Shown here: positions 1 to 8,208 of the stretch, in pieces | Numbering within the stretch: the first letter of the stretch is position 1 | Layout of the letters: the number at the start of each line of letters is the position of its first letter | Source of the DNA: Mesorhizobium sp. 65-26 | GTDB taxonomy: Bacteria > Pseudomonadota > Alphaproteobacteria > Rhizobiales > Rhizobiaceae | DNA: 64,000 nt | NCBI GenBank assembly: GCA_001899205.1 | Contig: MKVL01000013.1 | Coordinates: forward strand, 145,150 to 209,149 | Direction: 5' to 3' | Made by a program: the position numbers and the translations under genes | The notes under the pieces: generated by a model | Database searches by the model: none | Seen by the model: the letters and a program-made list of their open reading frames with translations, nothing else | What the model was told of the DNA's origin: nothing

Positions 1-93
1 GCGATCCTGCAGAAGCTCGGCGTCGACAGCAGGACCCAGGCGGTGATCCTGCTGTCGAAGATCGGCGGCGATCCGTTGCAGGCCGCCAGCTGA
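1..93 (+). CDS. C-terminal end of a LuxR-type response regulator (partial)
   Basis: The window opens inside a reading frame that stops with TGA at 91-93. The 30 visible residues include AILQKLGVDSRTQAVILLSK, the recognition-helix end of a LuxR/FixJ-type helix-turn-helix, where this family usually reads LGVxSRTQAV. The receiver domain and start lie outside the window, so partner and targets cannot be seen. The dihydroxyacetone kinase downstream is on the other strand and ends only 10 bases away, so the two genes are convergent. Confidence 0.7.
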   Translation, partial: AILQKLGVDSRTQAVILLSKIGGDPLQAAS

Positions 94-103
94 GCCTGGC
101 GCC

Positions 104-1801
104 TCAGGCCCGACTGCTGATCGCCTGGGCGATGGCGCGCATCCAGATCGCAACCGCGACGGCGCCTCCGTCGGGAGTGCCGATAGCCCGGTCGCCGAGA
201 TAACTTGCCCTGCCGAGTCGTGGTGACATCGAGGCGGTGGCCTCGGCCCCTGCCGCCGCGGCGTCCGCCGCCAGGGAGCAGCGTTCCCTGGGCGGCAGGC
301 CGGCGGTCGATTTCAGCGAGCGAACCGCGGGCTCCAGGGCATCCACCATGGTGCGGTCGCCGGGCTTGGCACCGCCGGCTTCGGTAACGGCGGCGACGGC
401 GAGTTCGAATGCTTCCACCCAGTTCTCGGCCGTCAGCGTTCGCTGCTGCGCAAGGTGGCGTCCGGCGCGTGCCAGGGCAATGGCGTAGAATGGCCCAGAA
501 CTGCCGGCGATCGCGCGGCGCAAGGCCGTCGAGATGTCGAGGATTGCCCTTGACGGGCTTGACCAGGCCGATTCCGGCAGGGCGCGAACGGCTTGTGCGC
601 CGCGCACCATGCTCGCGCCCAGATCGCCGTCACCCGCCTTGCTGTCGAGGTCGGTCAGCTGGACCTCGGCTGCCTCCAGAGCGTCCGCCGCTGCCATGAT
701 GATGCCGCGCAGGCTGGAATCGGCCGCATCCAGATGTGTCTCGGCCGGACCGGCGATTGGTGCGGTGGCGGCGATGATCGACCGGCTGGCTGGAATGTGT
801 CCGGAGCCCGGCCACGCACTCGCCTCCGTGGGGGCATCGAGGAACTGCAGCTCGTTGCCGTCGAGCTTCAGCACGGAAAGCGAACAGCCAGGCATTTCGA
901 GGGCCGTCAGCAGGTTGTCGTTCCAGGCGCGTTCGATCGTGATGCCGCGCTGGCGCAGGACAGCCAGCGCATGACGCGCCACGATGGCGAGCTCCAGGGG
1001 CGGCGTCGCGCCGAGGCCGTTGACGAGCAGCGCGACGCGATCTCCCGTCTGGAGCCCGCACTCCTCGGCGATCCTGGCGATCATCTGTTCGACCAGCTCA
1101 TTCGCCGGCCTGATCTCTCCGCGCTCGACACCCTTCTCGCCGTGAATTCCGAGACCCAGCTCGATCTCGCGTTCGCCCAGCGTGAAGCCCGGCTTGCCTG
1201 CGGTGGGGACGGTGCAGGCGCCAAGCGCGACACCCATCGTGCCGATCCGGGCAGCCGCGGATCGCGCCTTTTCCGACACCACGGCCAAGGGGAGGGCAGC
1301 CGCCGCCGCGGCTCCGGCGATCTTGTGGACGAGAACCGTGCCGGCGATGCCGCGCCGCCTTTCCGGGGCGACGACGCCCGCGAGGGCGACGTCGTCGGCC
1401 ACCACGGCTATCTCGACAGGGATTCCCTCCGCTCGCGCGAGTTCCGCGGCAATGCCGAAATTCAGGCGGTCGCCGGTGTAGTTCTTGATGATGAGCAGGG
1501 CGCCGGCCGGTCCGGCGGTCGCGCGGATCGCCGCGAGGACTGCATCCGAGCTGGGCGAGGTGAACACGTCCCCCGTCACCGCCGCGCTCAGCATGCCCGG
1601 TCCGACATAGCCCGCGTGAGCCGGTTCATGCCCGGCGCCGCCGCCGGAGATCACCGCCACGGGCCGCTCCGCGACGGCCGGCAGGCCGGCGCGCAGGGCG
1701 ACATTCTCGGTATCCAGAAGCGCAAGGTGCGGCGTCAGGTCGGCGATGCCCTCGAGCATCTCGCGAACGACGTTACGCGGGTCGTTGATCAATTTCTTCA
1801 T
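104..1801 (-). CDS. Dihydroxyacetone kinase, fused DhaK-DhaL
   Basis: A 565-residue ATP-dependent triose kinase, expected to make dihydroxyacetone phosphate (or a related triose/tetrose phosphate) in the cytoplasm. The DhaK half (about 1-340) carries GGGAGHEP at 53-60 and LGIHGEKG with His220, the residue that binds the substrate carbonyl covalently in this family. The DhaL half (about 360-565) carries D386, D391 and D393 (SKAGDGDLG) for Mg-ATP, plus GSSGPFY and GDRTMVDAL. Length fits the fused, phosphotransferase-independent type. The open frame continues 153 codons upstream, but that part overlaps the aminotransferase and has no homology, so ATG at 1801 is chosen. It lies 5 bases after the aminotransferase stop, so the two are almost certainly co-transcribed. 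Related kinases use erythrulose or glyceraldehyde, so the exact substrate is open. Confidence 0.9.
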   Translation of the reverse strand: MKKLINDPRNVVREMLEGIADLTPHLALLDTENVALRAGLPAVAERPVAVISGGGAGHEPAHAGYVGPGMLSAAVTGDVFTSPSSDAVLAAIRATAGPAGALLIIKNYTGDRLNFGIAAELARAEGIPVEIAVVADDVALAGVVAPERRRGIAGTVLVHKIAGAAAAAALPLAVVSEKARSAAARIGTMGVALGACTVPTAGKPGFTLGEREIELGLGIHGEKGVERGEIRPANELVEQMIARIAEECGLQTGDRVALLVNGLGATPPLELAIVARHALAVLRQRGITIERAWNDNLLTALEMPGCSLSVLKLDGNELQFLDAPTEASAWPGSGHIPASRSIIAATAPIAGPAETHLDAADSSLRGIIMAAADALEAAEVQLTDLDSKAGDGDLGASMVRGAQAVRALPESAWSSPSRAILDISTALRRAIAGSSGPFYAIALARAGRHLAQQRTLTAENWVEAFELAVAAVTEAGGAKPGDRTMVDALEPAVRSLKSTAGLPPRERCSLAADAAAAGAEATASMSPRLGRASYLGDRAIGTPDGGAVAVAIWMRAIAQAISSRA

Positions 1802-1806
1802 GGCGT

Positions 1807-2997
1807 TCAGGCGACCTTCCTGAGGAAATCGACAAGGCGGTGGGCGCCTTCCTGGATGAGCTTTGGATCGACCGCGAAACATACCCGCAGATAGGCCTCG
1901 CCGCCACGGCCGAAGGCCGAGCCTGGAGCCACGCCGACGCCCGCCTCGCGCAGGATGCGCCGCGCCATGTCGTAGCCACTGTTCATGCCGTGGACCGAGA
2001 AGAAGAAGTAGAAGGTTCCCTCCGGCCAGAACACCCGGACATTTGGCAGGCTGTCGAGCGCCGAGCAGATGATTTCCCTGCCCTTGGCCGACCGCGCCAC
2101 CAGCGCCTTGATGAAATCGTCGCCTTGGTCGAGCGCAGCTATCGCGGCGTGCTGGATGAACGTCGCGACGCTGGTCGTGTTGTACTGGCTGAGATTGTCG
2201 AAGATCGTGCTCATGCCGCTCGGGAAGATCACCCAGCCGATGCGCCAGCCGGTCATGCACCAGTTCTTGGAGAAGGTGTTGGTGATCATCAGCCTGTCGG
2301 TGGGCGTCGCGAGTTCCAGGAAAGATGGCGCGATCGTGCCGTCATAGGTGAAATGGGCGTAGACTTCGTCGGAAACGATCCAGATCCCGCGCGAGCGCGC
2401 GAAGTCGAGCACCGCTTTCATCTGTTCGCGTGGCATGATCCAGCCGGTCGGGTTGGACGGTGAGTTGATGGCGATGACGCGGGTGCGAGGGGTGACCGCG
2501 GCGAAGATGTCGTCGAGGTCGAGCCGGAAGCCGCCACCCTCCGCCACCCGGTAGTTCACCGGCACTACCTTGCCGCCGAGGATGCGCACGATCTCGACGA
2601 GGTTGGGCCATGCCGGAACCGGAACGATCACTTCATCGCCCGGGCTGAGTACCGCCTGAAAGGCCTGCATGATCGCCTGCACGCCGCCTGCTGTGACGCT
2701 GAAGCGGTCCGCTCCGATGTCAACGTTCCAGTGGCGCTTGTGATAACGGTCGAGCGCCTCGCGAAGGGCCGGCACGCCATGGGAGTAGGTGTAGCGCGTC
2801 TGGCCGGCCGCCAATGACGCGACGGCCGCTTCGCGGATGAAGTCCGGCGTGGGAAGGTCGCCTTCGCCGATCCAGAGCTTGATGACATCCGGATCCTCGC
2901 GGGCAAGGTCGGCGATGTCGCAGATCTGGTTGAGCTCGATCCCGCTGATCCGGTCGGGACTGCCCGCTACGGGCCATTGCGACATATGCCAATCCAT
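1807..2997 (-). CDS. PLP-dependent aminotransferase, class I/II
   Basis: A 396-residue fold-type I aminotransferase. Visible PLP-site residues are N182 in SPSNPTG, D210 and Y213 in SDEVYAH, and the Schiff-base lysine K244 in NTFSKNW, followed by TGWRIGW with the carboxylate-binding arginine region. ATG at 2997 is chosen because GGAGGAGA lies just upstream; an in-frame start 33 bases further out lacks this. It is the middle gene of a minus-strand operon between a DapA-family aldolase and dihydroxyacetone kinase, facing an amino acid ABC transporter. Inference: it removes the amino group of the imported amino acid to give a 2-oxo acid for the aldolase. It resembles the aminotransferase at 12.5 kb (both have GEGDLPTP and FSKNW), so the two look like paralogues. 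Substrate unknown. Confidence 0.88.
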   Translation of the reverse strand: MDWHMSQWPVAGSPDRISGIELNQICDIADLAREDPDVIKLWIGEGDLPTPDFIREAAVASLAAGQTRYTYSHGVPALREALDRYHKRHWNVDIGADRFSVTAGGVQAIMQAFQAVLSPGDEVIVPVPAWPNLVEIVRILGGKVVPVNYRVAEGGGFRLDLDDIFAAVTPRTRVIAINSPSNPTGWIMPREQMKAVLDFARSRGIWIVSDEVYAHFTYDGTIAPSFLELATPTDRLMITNTFSKNWCMTGWRIGWVIFPSGMSTIFDNLSQYNTTSVATFIQHAAIAALDQGDDFIKALVARSAKGREIICSALDSLPNVRVFWPEGTFYFFFSVHGMNSGYDMARRILREAGVGVAPGSAFGRGGEAYLRVCFAVDPKLIQEGAHRLVDFLRKVA

Positions 2998-3087
2998 GCC
3001 TTCTCCTCCGGGCGGCCTTGCCCGCTTCATTGCATTGTTTCACGACATGGCGGGACGCCATGCGCCCCGCCAACAGCTTGCATCCTA

Positions 3088-3987
3088 CTATGCGAGAAGC
3101 GCCTGCAGCGCCTCGTCGATGCGACCCTTCTGGCTGTCGCTGACAGGCGACATCGGCGCGCGCGGCAGGTGAAGAGCCAGGCCCTGCCGGTGCTGACAGT
3201 ACTTCACGCAGGCCGGGAGGTTGTCGTGCGGCAGCGCGTCCCAAAGGTCGGCCAGGCGATAGTGCAAGGCAAGGGCGGCCTTGTGGTCGCCGGACTGCAC
3301 ATGGTTCCAGAGCTTGGCCGTAACGGCGGGAACCGCCGACGTCAGTGCGCTGATCGCGCCGTGCACGCCAAGTGAAAATGCCGGATAGAGCAGGGCGTCG
3401 GTGCCGGTGAGCACGATGTTCCCAGGCTTGAGGCGATGGAGCAGGTCCGACACGAGTTTCAGATCGCCGGCGCTCTGCTTCATGCCGATGACGCCGGGAA
3501 CCTCGTCCATGATCCGCAGCATCAGGTCGGAGCTCAGATAGTTCCAGGGAACCACGTTGTAGATAATGATCGGGATGCCGGTCTCCTCCCAGATGGTGCG
3601 GAAGTGTTGCACCGTGGCGTCCTCGCTCGGCTTGAAGAGGTAATGCACGGGGGTGACCTGCATCGCGGCGATGTTCAGCCCCTTGAGCATGCGGGCGCGT
3701 TCGATGGCGCTGCGCGTGCTGTTGATGATCAGCCCTGCCAGGAAGGGGACACGGCCGTCGATGGCATCGTGAACGGCCTTCATCGACGCTGTGAAATCGG
3801 CGTCGTTGAGCGTGTGGCCTTCGCCCGTGCTGCCCCCGGCGACCATGCCATCGACGCCTTGCTCGATCATGAAGTCGACCTGCTCACGGATCGCTCCCGG
3901 GACGAGATTGCCGTTGGCGTCGAAAGGCATGGTGATAGGCGGGATGATGCCCGTGAGCTTTTGGCCGGAAACGGATTGTGATGACAT
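3088..3987 (-). CDS. DapA/NAL-family pyruvate-type aldolase or synthase
   Basis: A 299-residue class I (Schiff-base) TIM-barrel enzyme of the dihydrodipicolinate synthase / N-acetylneuraminate lyase family. Visible are the pyruvate-carboxylate loop GGSTGEG (51-57), the catalytic Tyr143 in IIYNVVP and the Schiff-base Lys170 in IGMKQSAGD. Start ATG at 3987 has GGAG about 7 bases upstream. Family members cleave or form C-C bonds with pyruvate: DapA, sialic acid lyase, KDG aldolase, hydroxyproline-pathway enzymes. Here it is first in an operon with an aminotransferase and a triose kinase, which argues for catabolic cleavage to pyruvate plus a triose rather than lysine synthesis. That pathway reading is inference from context. 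Confidence 0.85.
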   Translation of the reverse strand: MSSQSVSGQKLTGIIPPITMPFDANGNLVPGAIREQVDFMIEQGVDGMVAGGSTGEGHTLNDADFTASMKAVHDAIDGRVPFLAGLIINSTRSAIERARMLKGLNIAAMQVTPVHYLFKPSEDATVQHFRTIWEETGIPIIIYNVVPWNYLSSDLMLRIMDEVPGVIGMKQSAGDLKLVSDLLHRLKPGNIVLTGTDALLYPAFSLGVHGAISALTSAVPAVTAKLWNHVQSGDHKAALALHYRLADLWDALPHDNLPACVKYCQHRQGLALHLPRAPMSPVSDSQKGRIDEALQALLA

Positions 3988-4020
3988 GTCTTTCTCCAGG
4001 AACGGAACTTTTCAGTTGCA

Positions 4021-4039
4021 TATTCCGAATTACGGAATA
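4021..4039. promoter_or_regulatory. Inverted repeat, candidate operator for the IclR regulator
   Basis: TATTCCG and its exact reverse complement CGGAATA are separated by 5 bases. The repeat lies 34 bases upstream of the DapA-family start and about 150 bases upstream of the transporter start, in an AT-rich stretch between the divergent operons. IclR proteins bind short palindromes of this size. Assignment to the IclR gene at 7.35 kb is inference from position. Confidence 0.45.
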
Positions 4040-4190
4040 CAATGATATGACAATCCATTTACAGCCCATATTTTATGATTTGGTCAAGGGCCGGACTTGC
4101 GTATTTCAAAAAAATGTGGATGCATCAGGCTGCGAATGCCGTGTATGTTCCGATATGCGGGATTAATAGCTGAATCAATGGGAGTGATTG

Positions 4191-5102
4191 ATGTATTTCA
4201 ACAAACTGGTTCCGTTGGCGCTCGGCCTGCTGGTGGCCGCGGGCGCAACCGCATGGGCGGCGGACGAGAGTCCGACGCTTGCCAAGATCCAAGGCGACAA
4301 GAAGATCGTCATCATGAACGACCTGTCGGCGGCGCCGTGGCAATTCCGTGACGCCAACGGCAATGCGGCAGGGTTCTCGATCGACCTCGACCGCATGATC
4401 GCGGCCAAGCTCGATGTCGACCTTGAACTGAGGAATGTCGAGTGGGCGGGCCTGATACCCGGGTTGCTGACGCGCAAGTCCGATATCCTGGCAACCAGCA
4501 TGACCGTCACCCCGAAACGCGCCGAGCAGATCCTGTTCACCAAGGAAAACTGGTATTCGACGGGCGTTGTCGCGATCGTGCGACCGGATGCTGCGGCCTC
4601 GTCCTGGGAAGATCTGAACCAGCCGGGAAAGAGGATCGCCGTGAAGGCCGGCACCAGCGCGGTCGACATTGCCAAGCAGTTTTTCGCCAATGCCGAGGTT
4701 CAGAGCTACCCGAACGATACCGACACCTATCAGGCGCTGAAGACCAGCCGCGTCGATGCCGCGCTGAACGACCTGGCGGTGCTCGGCGTGGTGCAGCGCG
4801 AATATGGCTTCGTGTCGCTGAAGAAGCCGCGCGAGCTCATCAGCTCGGATAATTGGGCCTTCGCCGTGCGCAAGGACGATACCGGGGCACAGGCCTACCT
4901 CGACAAGCTCCTCGCCGAGATCAAGGCGAACGGCAAGCTCGAGGCGCTGCGCGCCTACTGGGTCGACGGCGAGGCCTGGAAGAAGGATTTCCTCGAGAAG
5001 AACAACGGCGTCTCCGAGGAACGCAAGAAGCTGGTCGAGCAGCTCGGCATTTCGGCCTATGTGCCGGAAAGCGGCAAGGGAACGCGCGCGACCCTGGAGT
5101 AG
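4191..5102 (+). CDS. Amino acid ABC transporter, periplasmic substrate-binding protein
   Basis: A 303-residue family 3 (SBP_bac_3, polar amino acid) solute receptor. The first ~25 residues form a Sec signal peptide (MYFNKL, a hydrophobic core, cut after AWA). The mature part has the family pattern: ANGNAAGFSIDLDRMIAAKL, the VEWAGLIPGLLTRKSDILA lobe, and TPKRAEQILF. ATG at 4191 has GGGAG 6 bases upstream. It is first in a plus-strand operon with ATPase, two permeases and an IclR regulator, divergent from the aminotransferase/aldolase/kinase genes. The ligand is probably the substrate of that pathway; sequence alone does not name it. Confidence 0.88.
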   Translation: MYFNKLVPLALGLLVAAGATAWAADESPTLAKIQGDKKIVIMNDLSAAPWQFRDANGNAAGFSIDLDRMIAAKLDVDLELRNVEWAGLIPGLLTRKSDILATSMTVTPKRAEQILFTKENWYSTGVVAIVRPDAAASSWEDLNQPGKRIAVKAGTSAVDIAKQFFANAEVQSYPNDTDTYQALKTSRVDAALNDLAVLGVVQREYGFVSLKKPRELISSDNWAFAVRKDDTGAQAYLDKLLAEIKANGKLEALRAYWVDGEAWKKDFLEKNNGVSEERKKLVEQLGISAYVPESGKGTRATLE

Positions 5103-5116
5103 CATGGCGACGGTGC

Positions 5117-5149
5117 GGCGCGTCCTCAACAATATCCTGGGGACGCGCC
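5117..5149 (+). other. Intercistronic stem-loop between receptor and ATPase genes
   Basis: GGCGCGTCC and GGACGCGCC form a perfect 9-bp stem around a 15-base loop in the 152-base gap after the binding-protein gene. There is no T-tract, so it is not a clear terminator. Such hairpins often protect the upstream mRNA and let the receptor be made in excess over the membrane parts; that role here is inference. Confidence 0.45.
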
Positions 5150-5254
5150 GGCGCCCTGACCTGGCGCGTGATCTTCTTGACCTTCCCCAGCGGGTCGCGC
5201 CAGCAACGCCGGACACGCTGCAGTGCCAGGCATCTCTCCATCCACGGTGACCGA

Positions 5255-5986
5255 ATGACATTCTTCGAGGCGAAAGACGTCAATTTCCACTTCGGCGGCT
5301 TCCATGCGCTGCGCGACGTTTCGTTCGAATTCGGCAAGGGAGACGTGTTGGTCGTATGCGGCCCTTCCGGGTCGGGAAAGAGCACGCTGATCCGCAGCAT
5401 CAACCGTCTCGCCGGCCCGCTTACCAGCGGTTCGATGTCGATCGAAGGGCGCGATCTCGCCGGTCTGCATGGTCGGGAGCTCTACCGTCGCATTGGCATG
5501 GTCTTCCAGCGCTTCAATCTTTTCCAGCACCTAAGCGTCCTCGACAACATCGCGCTGCCGCAGAGGCGGGTGCTTGGCAAAAGCCGGCGCGAGGCCGCCG
5601 AGCGCGCCCGGGCGCTGCTTGATCGCGTCGGCCTGGCCGACAAGGCCGACAGCTACCCGGTCAGGCTTTCCGGCGGCCAGCAGCAGCGCGTCGCCATATG
5701 CCGGGCGCTGGCGATGGACCCGGAACTGCTGCTGTTCGACGAGCCCACCTCCGCGCTCGATCCGGAAATGGTGGGCGAGGTCCTGCAGGTCATGCGCGGC
5801 CTCGCCGCTGGCGGCATGACGATGATCGTGGTGACCCACGAGATGGGCTTTGCCCGCGAGCTCGCCACCGAAATCCTCTTCATGGAGGCAGGTCAGGTGG
5901 TCGAACGCGCGCCGCCCGCCGCGTTCTTCGCCAATCCAAGGGAGGCGCGCACGCGCGTCTTCCTCGACCAGATACTCCACCACTGA
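5255..5986 (+). CDS. Amino acid ABC transporter, ATP-binding subunit
   Basis: A 243-residue ABC ATPase of the GlnQ/HisP type. It has Walker A GPSGSGKST near residue 36, the Q-loop in VFQRFNLF, signature LSGGQQQR, Walker B LLLFDEPTSALDPEM and the H-loop VTHEMGFA. ATG at 5255 (MTFFEAKDVNF) matches where family members begin; the open frame extends further but that part reads into the intergenic hairpin region. It energises the two permeases that follow at once in the same operon. Confidence 0.9.
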   Translation: MTFFEAKDVNFHFGGFHALRDVSFEFGKGDVLVVCGPSGSGKSTLIRSINRLAGPLTSGSMSIEGRDLAGLHGRELYRRIGMVFQRFNLFQHLSVLDNIALPQRRVLGKSRREAAERARALLDRVGLADKADSYPVRLSGGQQQRVAICRALAMDPELLLFDEPTSALDPEMVGEVLQVMRGLAAGGMTMIVVTHEMGFARELATEILFMEAGQVVERAPPAAFFANPREARTRVFLDQILHH

Positions 5987-5994
5987 GGTCAGTG

Positions 5995-6666
5995 ATGTTC
6001 GCCACAGCCTATGACCTCTTCTGGCAATATCGTGACGTCTATATGCGTGGGCTGGGCAACGCGCTGATGGCGGCCGCCTTCGGCCTGGTGTTGTCCCTTT
6101 TCGTCGGTGTCTTCGCCGGCGTCGTCCGTTTCTCCTCGACCGGCGCCGCGGGACGCGTCGTCGCCATTTACATTTCGATCGTGCGCAACACGCCGATGCT
6201 TGTGCAGGTCTATTTCATCTATTTCGGCTTGCCGGCGCTCGGCGTCACGCTTTCCGCCTTCGCGACCGGGGTCGTCGCGCTCACCTTCAACTCGGGCGCC
6301 TATATCGCCGAGATCACGCGTGGGGGATTGGCTGCCATCCCGCAGGGACAGACGGAGGCGGCCATGGCGCTGGGCCTCAACCGCCGCGTCCTGCTGGGGC
6401 GCGTGCTGGTCCCGCAGGCCGCGCCCACGGTCCTGCCCGCCGTCACCGGCCAGTTTGTCCAGCTGATCAAGGACACCTCGCTTCTCTACACCATCGCGGT
6501 CCTCGAGATCACCAAGGCGGCCGATGACGTCGGCAACGAGACCTACCAGTTCCTGGAGGCCTACCTGGTGAGCTGCGTGATCTACGTCGTCATTTGCGCC
6601 GTGCTCAACCTGCTCGTCGATCTGTACGAGCGCCGTGCCGGCTTTTCCCGGCACCGGAGGGTTTGA
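5995..6666 (+). CDS. Amino acid ABC transporter, permease 1
   Basis: A 223-residue inner-membrane permease of the His/Glu/Gln/Arg/opine family with about five membrane segments. The cytoplasmic EAA loop reads EAAMALGLNRRVLLGRVLVPQA and contacts the ATPase. IVRNTPMLVQVYFIYFGLP is the typical TM2-region block. The start ATG lies 8 bases after the ATPase stop. It pairs with the next permease as a heterodimer. Confidence 0.88.
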   Translation: MFATAYDLFWQYRDVYMRGLGNALMAAAFGLVLSLFVGVFAGVVRFSSTGAAGRVVAIYISIVRNTPMLVQVYFIYFGLPALGVTLSAFATGVVALTFNSGAYIAEITRGGLAAIPQGQTEAAMALGLNRRVLLGRVLVPQAAPTVLPAVTGQFVQLIKDTSLLYTIAVLEITKAADDVGNETYQFLEAYLVSCVIYVVICAVLNLLVDLYERRAGFSRHRRV

Positions 6667-6668
6667 GC

Positions 6669-7331
6669 ATGGCTCTCCTTTCGCTGATCTACGACGCCGC
6701 CACGCTCATCCTGTCGGGGATGCCGATCGTCATCGTGCTGATGGTCTCGGCTTTCTTTCCGGCGCTCGCCCTGGGCATCGTCGGCGGCCTGATGGGCGCC
6801 TCGAAATCCAGGCTGCTGCGCATCGTTGCGGGAATTTACGTCTACATCTTCCGCAGTGTTCCCTTCCTGATGTTCATCTTCCTGGTCTATTACGGCCTGC
6901 CTTACTACGGCATCGACATCGGGCCGGTCACGACGGCGATCATCGCGCTCGCGCTGAGCCATGGCGCGTATATGACCGAGATCATCCGGGGCGGGCTGCT
7001 CGGCTTCGACAAGGGACAGAACGAAGCCGCCGTCGCGCTTGGCTTCACCATCACTCAACGGCTCAGGGATATCGTGCTGCCACAGACGCTGATGGCGATT
7101 ATCCCATCGCTTCTTGGTCAATCGATCCTGATGGTGAAGGATACCTCGCTGGTTTCCGTGGTGGGAATCAGCGAGCTCACGCGGCTGGGTCGGGAAGTCG
7201 TCATCAGGACCAATGAGCCCTTCGTTGTTTTCACAATCGTCGCGGCCGCCTATTTCGTCCTATGTTTCGGTCTCGAAATGGTGGCGCGGCGCCTCGAGGC
7301 GCGTGTGCGCAAGATAACGTCGAGGCAATGA
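6669..7331 (+). CDS. Amino acid ABC transporter, permease 2
   Basis: A 220-residue partner of the preceding permease, starting 2 bases after its stop. FRSVPFLMFIFLVYYGLPYYG and the EAA loop NEAAVALGFTITQRLRDIVLPQ place it in the same His/Glu/Gln/Arg/opine permease family. The stop overlaps an in-frame ATG of the IclR gene (ATGA at 7328-7331), suggesting the regulator is co-transcribed with the transporter. Confidence 0.88.
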   Translation: MALLSLIYDAATLILSGMPIVIVLMVSAFFPALALGIVGGLMGASKSRLLRIVAGIYVYIFRSVPFLMFIFLVYYGLPYYGIDIGPVTTAIIALALSHGAYMTEIIRGGLLGFDKGQNEAAVALGFTITQRLRDIVLPQTLMAIIPSLLGQSILMVKDTSLVSVVGISELTRLGREVVIRTNEPFVVFTIVAAAYFVLCFGLEMVARRLEARVRKITSRQ

Positions 7332-7351
7332 GCGATATGGAAAGGAAAACC

Positions 7352-8179
7352 ATGGGCCAGGCCGAAGTCGTCACGGCGCCTCACATTGAATCCGCCGACG
7401 GGATCGAGGAATCGGCTCGCGAGAGTCGCGATTCCGGGGCGAAGTCACTGCGCAAGATGTCGGTGGTGCTCGACTGTTTCACGCGGTTGCATCCCACGCT
7501 GACGGTGGGCGAGATATCGGAGGCCACGGGCCTGCCTCGTACCACCGTCCATCGCATCGTCGCCTCGCTGCGGGAAGTCGGGATGCTCGATCAGGACGGG
7601 CGCCGCCAGAGCTACAGGCTCGGCTTGAAGATGTTCTATTATGGCAGCAGCGTGCTGGCGAGCCTGGACACGCCGCGGCGGGCGCATCCTCACATCGCCA
7701 AGCTGCAGCTCTTTACCGGCGAGGTCATCCATTTCCACATGTTCGACGGCAGCCAGATGGTCTGCGTCGAACGCGAGGAGATGGGTACTTCGCGGCTCAC
7801 CACATTGACCACGATCGAGGCTGCTCCGACCTATTGCACCAGCGTCGGCAAGGCATTCCTCGCCTTTCAGGACGACGTGCTGGTGCGCCGGATTGCACAG
7901 GAAGAAGGCCTCAAGCGCTATACGCCCAACACCATCACCGATCTCGGCGAACTCCTCGACGAACTGGCGCTTGTTCGGGCTCGGGGCTTCGCGATCGACA
8001 ACGAGGAGAACCAGGTCGGCCTTCGCTGCATAGGCGCGCCCATCAGGGACGCGGCCGGCAGGGTGTTTGCCTCGGTCAGCGTATCGGGCCCGGCCGAGCG
8101 CATGCCGGACATGCGCCTTGAAGGACTTGCGCCGCTCGTCATCCAGACCGCGAACGACATTTCGAAGGCGTTGGCATAG
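7352..8179 (+). CDS. IclR-family transcriptional regulator
   Basis: A 275-residue regulator. An unstructured N-terminus of about 30 residues precedes a winged helix-turn-helix (LTVGEISEATGLPRTTVHRI), then the IclR effector domain from about residue 100 (FHMFDGSQMVCVERE, APTYCTSVGKAFLAF, GLRCIGAPIRDAAG). ATG at 7352 has AAAGGA 5 bases upstream; earlier ATGs at 7328 and 7337 would add 8 or 5 residues and are not excluded. Last gene of the transporter operon and the obvious regulator of this island. The inverted repeat at 4021-4039 is a candidate operator. IclR proteins can activate or repress; the sequence does not tell which. Confidence 0.88.
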   Translation: MGQAEVVTAPHIESADGIEESARESRDSGAKSLRKMSVVLDCFTRLHPTLTVGEISEATGLPRTTVHRIVASLREVGMLDQDGRRQSYRLGLKMFYYGSSVLASLDTPRRAHPHIAKLQLFTGEVIHFHMFDGSQMVCVEREEMGTSRLTTLTTIEAAPTYCTSVGKAFLAFQDDVLVRRIAQEEGLKRYTPNTITDLGELLDELALVRARGFAIDNEENQVGLRCIGAPIRDAAGRVFASVSVSGPAERMPDMRLEGLAPLVIQTANDISKALA

Positions 8180-8208
8180 GGTGGGGAAGGCCACCGACGG
8201 CCCTTGTA

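Noticed and set aside
1802-2260. 153-codon N-terminal extension of the dihydroxyacetone kinase
   Set aside because: It lies inside the aminotransferase gene in another frame, and the DhaK homology starts right at ATG 1801, with His220 in the family's expected position.
5103-5254. Possible terminator between receptor and ATPase genes
   Set aside because: The hairpin is perfect but no T-tract follows, so it is reported as a stem-loop, not as a terminator.
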